Shown here: positions 21,600-32,800 of the stretch, in pieces | How positions within the stretch are numbered: position 1 is the first letter of the stretch | Layout: each line of letters begins with the position of its first letter | NCBI RefSeq assembly: GCF_965363235.1 | Contig: NC_134847.1 | Coordinates: forward strand, 55,460,439-55,524,438 | Direction: 5' to 3' | Origin: Mytilus galloprovincialis | Taxonomy: Eukaryota; Mollusca; Bivalvia; Mytilida; Mytilidae | DNA length: 64,000 nucleotides | Position numbers and translations under genes: made by a program | The notes under the pieces: model-generated | Database searches by the model: none | The model's input: only the letters and a program-made list of their open reading frames with translations | What the model was told of the DNA's origin: nothing

Positions 21600-21779
21600 T
21601 AGTTAAAAAGAAATGTTAAAGTTTTACTGTCCTATTTGTCAAATCATACTTGTAAAACCCCATCAAAGATTCCATGCTTATGCACCTTTGACCTTGCTTT
21701 CCGTACAACACTGAGTATTCGTTGAATACATTAAACCGCATCATGTGACTATTGTCTACGATAAAACAGAGGCTAAGGA

Positions 21780-22030
21780 CACAAGATTGAAGAGGAATAT
21801 TCAAACTCATAAGTCGAAAATAATCTGTCAACACCATGGCTACAAAAAGAAAACACAAACAGACAAACAATAGTACACAAAACACAACATAGAAATCTAA
21901 AGACTGATCAACACGAACCCAACCAAAACTGGGGGTGATCTCAGATGTTGCGGAAGTGTCAGATCTTGCTCCACATGTGGCGCCCATCATGTTGCTCATA
22001 GTAGTACAAGCCCGGTGATGATAAGTTTAA
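21780..22030 (+). repeat. Dispersed repeat, family A
   Basis: 'CTGTCAACACCATGGCTACA', 'CACGAACCCAACCAAAACTG', 'GGGGTGATCTCAGATGTTG', 'CTCCACATGTGGCGCCCATC'. It lies just downstream of the minus-strand Penelope fragment, which points to a Penelope 3' region. Confidence 0.6.
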
Positions 22031-22070
22031 TTCGGTAGGTCACATCTTTGAAAAGGGGATGGGTTTGGAG

Positions 22071-22334
22071 TCACAACATCTGTGAAACGGATATTCTATA
22101 CTGGCAGTCAACCAACATGCGATGACATCCGTTAAATTTACGAAGGGAAGATTTGAACTTCATCATTTGGAAATCTTGGTTCAATAAAGAAAGATGTTTC
22201 GACAAGCACTTGGAAGACCCAGCAATATACCGCTGTTTGTAAGGACGGTTATGTAGTTGAGGTATAAAACAGAATGGTGGAAGAACCAGTTCTTCAATGT
22301 TGTTTGATATTCCTATTAATTCAAATTGCGACAT
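22071..22334 (-). mobile_element. Penelope-like element, internally deleted coding fragment
   Basis: An 87-codon open frame joins an N-terminal RT segment (LPPFCFIPQLHNRPYKQRYI, the 'PKLHK-P-K-R-I' motif of Penelope-like RTs, then AGSSKC) directly to the extreme C-terminus (MMKFKSSLRKFNGCHRMLVD, ISVSQM). The catalytic middle is absent, so this is a deletion derivative. It has the same family ending as the 3744-4382 piece (FYGHHHELIDPYDVSLTKL). Confidence 0.75.
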
Positions 22335-22789
22335 TTATGAGATATATGATTTTATTTCTGATATTAGAAAGCTAGCACATTGTACATGTATAAATATAAT
22401 TATAAATGTGCTCGTTTAAATTTTTGAATTGTTTCCTAATCCCTTTTTGCGTTATATACATATAGTAAAAATATTATATACCTGTATATATATTACATCC
22501 TCAAGTACTTGGGAGAGGACGTCTCTAATGTTGTTATAACTTGTGTCCGATGCCTTTTGCTACTTTTGCAAATAAAATATGTTTAAACTAAAATTAAACT
22601 TCAAGATATACTGTCAGATGACTCAAAACACATGTTATAATTTTCAAATCTATAAATGAAACAATAACTTTAATTTAAGTTATACATACCATGCATACGT
22701 GATACTTAAAATTTATTTCATCAAATCAGGAACATATAATATATTAACAGATATATACTGTTCCCAGATCAAATAAGTAATTTCCATCG
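22335..22789. other. Gene-free AT-rich stretch
   Basis: Nothing recognisable. Confidence 0.3.
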
Positions 22790-23267
22790 TTTAGGTGTCA
22801 GACCACCAATTACTCCCTCCAATTTAGAACGTATACGTAAAAGTAGCCCTACTCTGACACAAAATAGTGCTTTTGATGTCCTTGTTTACTTAAACTAACT
22901 AACAAATTTGCAGAAATGAAACTTTTGGTGAAAGAGAAATATATCTAGATCATTTTGAGCCAAAATTTACTTGTCTATGAGTTTGCATTAAAAATTGAGG
23001 ATTAATGCGCTCCATAGTATACTAATTTTAGATTTCCAGAAAACCAGGTGTTTTTTTTTTAGTACCTCTGTTTGAAGGTCAGTTATTTTGTTAGAAGGCT
23101 TTAAATGTATGGTGAAAATTGGCATGTAGAAAGCTGATACATGTACAATTAAGGATATACCTGGTTTCTATGAAGTTAAACTTGAGGTAAAATATTTAGA
23201 AAGCTGTGAAAATTGCAAAATTTGGTTGAACAGATAGGGATTTTTGATTGGTGGTCTGACACCTTTA
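22790..23267. mobile_element. MITE with 18-bp perfect inverted ends
   Basis: AGGTGTCAGACCACCAAT at 22793-22810 is the exact reverse complement of 23247-23264. TTTA flanks both ends (22790-22793 and 23264-23267), a likely target-site duplication overlapping the outermost A/T. About 475 bases, with no transposase: a non-autonomous DNA transposon. Confidence 0.85.
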
Positions 23268-23812
23268 GGTTAGAAACAAATGCGCTCTTAATCAAGTAAC
23301 GTATTAAGTAAGCCATGCATGAGTAATAAGCGTGTGTCAGTAAAAGTAACATTACATACTCTAAAAAAAGTTTGTCTCACAAAACTGATATTTATAGACC
23401 GTCAGACGGTCGGAGTTGACTTTACTGAGGACGGACTGAGTTGCTTTATTGACGGACATCAGGCGAATATGCAATTAGATTAAAATATGAAAAAAAAATA
23501 ATTTAAAAATAACAAATTCAATCACTGAATAAAACAACTTCACTACTCAATGTTTTGAGATAGGGTTTAGTATAACGGTCAAGAAAATTAAATTTTGCAC
23601 TTAACTTGAAATACAAGATTTGATATTGTTTGAAAACTCAGAAACATGTTAGATGTTATTTTTTGTTTTAAAATTCACATATAAATGTTTATAATCATTT
23701 AAATAGTCAAATTGTCTGATAATGTTTCCGCTGAGTTTACATTTCAGACAGTCAAATTCTACTCGGGCCGAATTGTCTTTGGGCCGAGTTGTCCAGAATA
23801 CATTCAGACAAG
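23268..23812. other. Upstream region of MRPS9
   Basis: No TATA box is evident. At 23765-23795 a short motif is repeated ('GGGCCGAATTGTC' then 'GGGCCGAGTTGTC') just before the start codon. About 23395-23470 contains a small palindrome ('GACCGTCAGACGGTC'). Confidence 0.35.
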
Positions 23813-26800
23813 ATGGCTGCGCCCATGAAGCACAGTGCGACCTTCTTGTCGCACATTTGTTCCAAAGAATATGCTTTATTACGTAGATCTTTTATGGTAC
23901 ACAATAGTTAAGCTCTTGTCTACTTTATTGTCACAAGATATAACAATACACAAACTCACTTTGTCATAATGGTCTTCGCTAAAGCGTTCAACAAGATTTC
24001 ATACATCATAACATAAACAAATGGACAAAAATGGCTGTATTTACACCTCCAAAACTTCCCAGAGTACCGAAAAACCTGTCCAATTGGAAAGGCATTGAGG
24101 CCTGGCATCCACTAAATATTTAAAGTTAAATACATATTTTTTTATCAGGAAAAGATATTTGTTTTGGATTTTGATGGACATATGATATTTGCTGTTTCTG
24201 CAGAAGGTGTAAAAAAACTGAATTGCCTTTGACACTGTCCACTCAATTAAACCATTTAACTCACCTTTGGTTGTGTAGATATCCATTGTCCATGCAAATC
24301 AATACAATTCAGTTGTTACCTGAGAGGGGCATCTCAAAGGTCTAGGCCAACTTTAATGTAATAGTTTTTTTTGTCCAATTGTTAAGATGAACCTTAACTT
24401 CTATTGTATTCAAAATAACACACTTAATTGAATTCAAGCATTTCTACATGACAGAACACAAACAGTTGTCATTAATGGCATTTCTTCTACATCAGTACCA
24501 GTAATTTTATATAACCAATCAGGGATATAACTCCAAGCATATGTAAATGCTCTTTTGTTCCCACGTTGGGCAGTTCGTTTGTTCTTCATCCAGACTACAT
24601 GAAATACGTCGGACAAATCTGGTGAATAATGGATCGGTCTGGTAAAATTTTGTTGAATTCTGGTCCGAATGTCCGGTGTTTTTTTTTCATGGATTTTTCG
24701 GGATTTTTCTAACATTCTAGCAAAAGTGCCAAACGATCTCAAATTTATTTTCATCTTTATTATTCATCACAGCGATGTTTATTTTGTTCAACCGCTAGCT
24801 TTATGCCGAACATCGCCAACCAGTAATGTGTAAATCCGGGTAAAAACATATCTGACTGTCAAAAACAACAATGGATGCCATCATTGGCACAACCGGAAAT
24901 GTAAATAAAACCTGATCAGATTCTGGGAACGGATAAGGATAATTCCGGGTTTGCCGATTAAATTCAATAAATGAATAAAAATCCAAGCAGATCACACAAA
25001 ATTTAGCTATGAAATATAAACACTAGAATTGAAAACCAAAAGATATATGAAAAAGAAAGAAGAAACAGGAAATAATATTTTATACAGAAACTCTAAATTA
25101 AGTTTAGTTCAAAAACATTGTCAAAATCCAATAAAATTGGACATTACTCTTCACTGAAATGCATTCAAGCAATTATGCACAACTTTCATAACAATATACC
25201 CTCTTGTTACATCATTTTGTTTTAATTTGTGCATTTTGGGGAGGAGTAGGGCACAACAAAGTAATATGTTTGTTGTTTTTTGTCGGATAAAATACAATTA
25301 GATGTAAAGAAAATTGGTCTGGTAAAATTTCATTTGGTCTGGTAAAGCTAGGATGCTTACCTGACCGAATGTCCTGTAAAAATAAATTTCATTCGTGTAG
25401 TCTGTTCATCTGGTATTTTTCCCTCTCTTGAGGGTACTATGAACACTAAATATGCATGATAATGCAACTTACTCCGTTTTATGTGAGGTATGCAATACAA
25501 CTTAAATTTTGCTATTCAGCCAGAACTATTCAACTAACTACATTGTTCCGGGACTTTTCAACTAGCTACTTTTTTCTGGAACTTTTCGACTGCACTCGGA
25601 ATAAAACAACTAATTGGAAAGTTCCTAGGAACGAAATAACTAGTTGAAAAGTTCCGCCGGAACAAAGTAACTGATGGAACATAGTGGCTGTTACATATAC
25701 ATGTAGCCTTTAGAATGTTTAGGGTTATTACAGAAAATATCTTGCATGTGTTATTACAAATACTTTCATGAGTTGTCTACTCTTTAATCTTTAATGTCTC
25801 TAAATCTATAGTAACATATGTTTGTTATTTGTAAAAATAATCATAAATATTTTGATTCTTAGTGGGCTGTAGGGAACTCTTGAAACTTTGCACAGAAACT
25901 AAACATGCTAAATGCATACTACATTGTAGGTCTTAATATTTGATTTTTGAATTGAATTAATACATTTTTCTTAAACCATAGTAAATCAGAGACAAGGCTT
26001 TTAAGGAATAAACTAAGTTTTAATAACAAGGCTTAGTTATTCATGTTATTAAACAGTCAGGGGACTTATTGAAATAAATGATTTTTAAATCACTTATTTA
26101 AGTAGCAAAATCGAAATTTTGTCACAAATTGTGATTTTGAAGTTTTACTAAAATTTTAAACACATAGGTTTAGATAATATCTTTTCATTAGTAAAATTGG
26201 AAAAAAATGAACTTTTTGCTTCTTTTAAGTAGCAAGGTTTATGCCTTTGATGCTATCATTTAGCTGTAAATTCTATTTTATTGATAAAAATGCTATAATA
26301 ATGGCTTAACTTAATGAACTGATACTTTCTTAACAGATTTTTCCCAGCAGTGGGAGTATTTTTCCTGTAAAGTTCAAGGTTTCATCTTTCAGATTATGTA
26401 ATAAAATTCTACTGTTCACAATAAAAATTTCACTGTTCGGGGTGTTGAAATTAGTGAGGGTTATTAGAAGTGATTTTTGGAAGGAAATTGAGGTATGATA
26501 CGTGAGCAAGTGATTTTTATGTCATCCTAGATTCAGTACAAGGTCATCACCTGACATGACCTGGTCATCCTAGACAACACAGATGTTGGCCCTGATAATT
26601 TTATCAACATAATTAGTCCCTGGATCATTAGTTTTCTATGTTTAAAACTACAATAAAATTAAATCACTTAGTTTTTGATAAATTTGTACTACTAAAATAG
26701 GTGATTATTAAAGAAAGACAACTCTTACTTTCAACCTTTATGAACATAATGTTACTTGAATCAGTGATTTAGAAAATCACTCATTTAAGTAAGTCCCCTG

Positions 26801-29800
26801 ACTGTTAAAGGCATGTAACTATTATATGAGACATTTGCGAATCACTGAGAAGCTTTCACAGAACCTCATTAATACATATTCTAATCATTATTTGTTTTAC
26901 AATAAATTGAAATAAATTGTAATTTAGCATGATGTTTGTCTCATCAAAAGCTTTGGAGTGATGCAGAGAGGCTGAATTAACACCCTTTATATAGTTATTA
27001 CAGGCTTTAGCAAAATGTTTAGTTATTACAGGGATATTTTTTTCTGTAATAACATTCATGTAGGTGTACTATGCATGATTGACAAACTATGAACTGTTAT
27101 ATAATTATATCTTTCTATAGTTAAGTATAGATAAAGACAATAGTAATATCAACAGAACTTGTATACATTTTAACAAAACTAATGATGTTTATTGTCCCAT
27201 TGAAACATGTAACATACATAAGTTATCACAGTTCTTTGATTTTTAAGTCCATAATAACAAATGTATGGTTTTTTTTTTTTAAAAAACTTGCTAATTTTAA
27301 TGTTAAAATCTTTCAGCAAAGTCAGGTGATATGCAGCCGAGAAAAAAATTCAGAGTCTGTAACTTCAGTACGAATAGATTCAAAGATACTGAAAACTCCA
27401 ACCAAACCAGATGGTAAAGCTCAAAAGATAAGCAGAGCAATGAGAGCATACTTAGAAAAGGCAAAAAGATATCGTAAGTAAAATATAGATTAGCTGTGAG
27501 CCCTCAAACTTGCACTTTTCTCTGTGTAAAGTTTTGCATGAGTCAGTGATTATTCCTATTTTTGTGGGCATGTTTAGTGACAGTGATTTGTTTGGTAATA
27601 TAAATGCTATATACATGTAAGTATAATAAATAACGTTGGCCAATCAGCTTACTTGGAATAAATATCTGAGTAACCAGAGATAATACATTGTCATTTTTTA
27701 CATCCAGAGATAACTCTGAGTTCCTTCACTATTAAATACTCTGCCACAAAATAGTACCATCATTCTGGAAGTGGTGTTAAACACCAATCAATACTCTGCC
27801 ACAAAATAGTACCATCATTTTGGAAGTGGTGTTATACACCAGTCAGTCAATTAATATTTGTTTTACAGAGGATGCTATGGATGAGCAGAATACACTGTAT
27901 GAAGTTGGAAAGAGACATTTAGCAAATATGATGGGAGAAGATCCTGAAGGCTTTACTCACAAAGATGTTAAAGTAATATTTAACAAAGCAGTATTGCAAT
28001 GGATTATTGTTTTGCAAATTTTGTAGTATTTAATATAAGTAGATGTGATATGAGTGCCAATGAGACAACTATCCATCCAAGTTACAATATGTAAAAAGTA
28101 AACCATTTTAGGTCAAAGTACTGCCTTCAACATGGAGCCTTGTTTAAGACTAAACAGCAAGCTATAAAAGAATTTAATGCTTTTAAAATCACTACATTTG
28201 ATTATGGAACTTTTAGTAAGGTCATTGGAAATTTCTCAAAATTGTTGAAGGCAACTTGCTACATGAAAGAATTTCTGGGTCTATCTAAAATACTGATTTT
28301 TCTGTGGTTGTCCAAATGTCTTGCCCTTTCAATATCCAGGTAAACACTGACACTTTGCAGAATCTTCCTATTTGATATCAATTTGTTAAAAGACAACTAT
28401 CATTTAATGTCTTCACACCAACAGATATACATGATATCTATTGATCATTGTTGATAGTTAGAGCTCATGCTATTTTTTTCATATAACAGTCAGGGGTACT
28501 ACTTGAAGAAGTAAAAAAAATATATACATATAAGTAGATAAATAATGTTTGAATAATCTCCCCTTAATTTTCTCAAAAATTTACTTGAATAAGTAAATTG
28601 TTCTTACAATCCCACAAAAGTCCTCAAGTTTTTAGATGTAAAAACATGCCTTTAATGATTTTTCCTAGGTTTGCTAATTTTTTTTTTTTGTTAGAGTTTA
28701 ATGTTTCATCTCATTAATGCAACAAAGAAACTGATTGCGCAAAGATCTTAAGTATTTGCACAAGGCCTTCAAAAATTGCTCCTTGGGGGCTTGTAAATGA
28801 GCAGTGTTCTGAAGATAACTGACAAATGGGATTTTCATTGTCCATAAAATTACACTTAAATGATTAGTAAAGACATCTGCAAAGGGCAGATAATTTAAAA
28901 TTCTATTAGAGCAAAGAAATAATAACTGCATTAGATCCATATTTCTTACTTCAGTATTCTCCATTTTCATATTTGCATTAATTTCACATTTATAAAAACC
29001 TTGCAATAATTTCAGATTTACAGATTTTAATTAGATCTCAATTGTTTAAATTACAGAGAGCTGTTGCATACCTATTACCTTCAGGACTTCACGAAAAGAA
29101 AGCCAGACCTGTCATGCCCGTAAGTTTGACATTTTAATAACCAGTCTATCATATGGCTGTCATATTTCTGGAATTTGCAGTCATGAAAAAACGATTTCTA
29201 CATTTGGACTCAAAATTCAACCAATTATATTACTGGATTTTGTGTTTCAAGCACACACCGAGTACTGAGTAAAGTTAACCATTGACCCTATTGTAAAAAA
29301 TTTGGAACAAGGAAAAAATTAACTGTTTTACTAAAAAAAAAAAAAAATAGTACAGATAAATATTTTTATCCCCGGCTTAGTATATATCTAGGATTTTGAT
29401 TAGTTAACGCACGTCGTTACAAAACCCATAGCCCCTGGGTGTTGCTAACCCATATCCCCGGACTTTGCTAACCATTACCCCGGGGAGTTTCACGCAAGTT
29501 TTCCTTAGTTCCATGATTGCTCCTTGTGAAATATTGAATTCTGTAGATTATCCATGATGTTTTTAATTAAACATTTAATTCATTAACGATTTTGTCCTAT
29601 TATGCCGATCATTTACACTCATTCCATTAAATGCATCACTTGACTGCAACATTTTCAAGGAATGGGACTACTGACCTAGCTATGCAAATGACCTATGTTG
29701 ATGTCACACCATCTATGACGTAACTCTCACAACATTGAGCGCCAAATTTGACTCAATCCAGTTTCTCTGTCTCGTCTGATATTTGACTACCTGTAAGTTT

Positions 29801-32800
29801 CTACCAAAGGTAGTACCCTACACCCCGTAGAAACTATGTAAAATTTCCAAATTTCAATAAAACTTTTTTAGATAATGAAAAAAACGTTGTTCTCACGTTA
29901 CACTTTGTACCCGAATTTCCATAAAACTCGCCCTTTTCAGACTAAGACCGGGGATAAATTTGTTATCTACGTTCATACCCGTAGATATGGATATTTTAAC
30001 ACCCTTCAGTACCCTGTACACCCTTCGGCTATGCCTCATGGTGTACTTGGGTACTTCAGGGTGTTAAAATTTCCATATCTACGGATATGAACGTAGATAA
30101 CTTATATTATGAACATGTGTAGCAACTTTGAATGGAAAATAAAAGAAATGTCTAATTATTAAATTGCAGGATACAAAAATCTAATATTCTCCAAATTATA
30201 AAATCAAATAATTTGTACTAAATCACAATACTGTTTAAAGGGGCACTAGCTGTCAAATTCATGGTCACCGATTTGACCCAAATTCTCATAGTTGATTAAT
30301 AACAATGTGAAACATTTATCCAAACTATCAAAAGTCTAAAATAAACAGTTTACAGAGCATGGGGTAGATAATATATAGGTTTGTTTCGTGTGTATTATAG
30401 TACAGACGCCATCTAATTAACTATCAATTTGACCTCAAATGACCATATAAGCGATGTAAACATAAATAAAGATATGAATTGATTAAACCAGATTTATAGG
30501 TCTGTTTGATTTTATTTTATAGATTAAAAAAAGATGTTTCTCATTGTTTTAAACCGTATAAGAATGATTTTATGTGCATCAAATAAGTAATCAAATGATT
30601 TACCGTAGTTTCACTTTCATTGTTGACATTCTTTTTCTTTAAATAACCAGTACACGTACAATGCATGCGTTGTCAATCTCTAGCTAGGGGTTAAATTGAA
30701 GTTCACATGAATACGGATTTAAAGAGGTCGACTCATTCACTTGCAAGTGAATAACTAATTATCAATGTTTCTTAGCGTAATTTGACAAAATTGAACCTTT
30801 TTGGCTGCGAAAAGCGAATTGTTATTTCACTATTTCACTTTCATTATTGATTGAACAAAAAAATAATCAAACTTTATATTTTTTATATATCTCATAACTA
30901 GTGCCCCTTTAAAAGCTATTAAAAGCCACTTTTTTGGTTCCTGATCAGTTCTTGAAATAAATACTAATATAGTGTCCAGCAATATATATAAGAATAAGAA
31001 GACTGGTATGATTGGCAATGAGACAACTCTCCACCAGAGACCAAATGACATTGAAGTTATGTATATTCAAAAAAATATCAGAGTGTTCTTCTGTATCAGT
31101 TAGAATATTTGTTCTTGATTTCAATAGATTGGACTATTATTTGATTTTTTTAATAGATATATGAAAATGTTGTACGAGTGCCAATGAGACAACTCTCCAT
31201 CCAAGTCACAATTTGTAAAAGTAAACAATTATAGGTCAAAGTACAGACTTCAACACAGAGCCTTGGATCACAGCAAGCCAGGCATTTAATATTTTTACTC
31301 TACTTTTATTTATTTACAGTTACCTGTAGACATACTTCCAGTACAAAAAGGTAAGTGATGACAAATAATAATGTATAACCTATCCCCAGCGGTATACAAA
31401 ATGATCAAGATATCAAAGCGGTTATAATTGTACAGAAATCTTTCAGAGCGATGGAAAAGAAAGTATCAATAAAAAAAGAATTATGTGAAAATGTGTATAT
31501 ACAAATGTTATACATATAAAGTGAATAGAATTGTGTAATGTATCACCTTAAAAAATAAAAAATGTTTATTTGGCTTTTTTGGTGTTTTAATAATTTAGCA
31601 TTTTTTAGGAGGAGGGGGGAGGGGATTTATAAATTCACAATATAATATCAACTACAGTTCAATAATAACATATATTAAACAATACCCAAACCATTTTGAT
31701 TTAAATTACAGTTGTACAGTTTGGAACAGATGGCCGACCTTTCCATTACATGTTTTACACCACAAAACCAGTATTTTCTGAATTATTACATGTAAGTACA
31801 TAGAAAAGTTAAAGGGGACTCAGCAGACAAGTGGTTTGATTCTACTGTATCACTAAACTGTCAAAACTGAGTTGGAAATTATTTGTTAATAAGCAAATCA
31901 GAACAGTTTTTTTGTAAAATCATATCAGAGTGTTTTGCACATTATTGCTATTGCAACTTGCAATAGAATAGGTTTCTAAAAATTTTAAAACAAATTTTTG
32001 TTTAAATTTTGATAGATTTTTTTTTACATATTTCTTAAGATTGTAATGATTGATCTGGCATTTTGATTTATTGTTTAGCAATTGCAGCAATAAATCCATT
32101 CATAAGTTTGCAGAATATTGTGATGTTTATTTTACAGGATGTGACACGACATTTACGAACATTAAAAGCTAAAGAAGATGAATTTTATAGAACTGAAAAG
32201 TTTGATCAAATATATGAAAACACATTGTGAGTACTATAAATATTAAACACTAGTAACTTTTTAGTTATATACTTTACATGCATTAGGTAGTGCAGTTACT
32301 TGTCATCTAAATTTTTTCAAGTTTGCATCTGTGCAGATTTAATCATGTAATAATGTAAACATAGTTAAATTAAACTAATAAAAATTTCATTATTTTGTAA
32401 ATGAAATGATATTGTGCATTTGAATTGACTTCTAAATATTTCTAACAAGTAAAAAAGTACAAATATTATAATCACACTTTTCCTCATGTGTAGTCAGCAG
32501 CCTGAGAGAGATAAATTTTAGCACTTGAGCGTTTTTCAGATTTTCAAATCTCACCGACATCTATTTCTTGTTTTCAACTCTTTGAATAATTCCCATCACA
32601 CATCTCTCCAGTACTACTGAACAAAACAAATACATATATGGTCATCATCTTGATAGTTATCAGCTGTAACATGAAGGAAGTCTTAGACACATGCTTTTAA
32701 TTTTTAATATGTGGAACGAACTTACAATGTGATACCCCCAGATCCCCTTTTATATATATGTTTTTCACAGTTTAAATTTTTGTATGTTATTTCAGAAAGT

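Noticed and set aside
21616-21999. 127-codon minus-strand frame with a hydrophobic stretch
   Set aside because: It overlaps dispersed repeat family A, which has damaged copies elsewhere; the frame is probably incidental.
27952-28026. Open frame running past exon 3 of MRPS9
   Set aside because: Homology stops at HKDVK and a GTAATA donor follows; the next homologous block is at 29057 after an acceptor.
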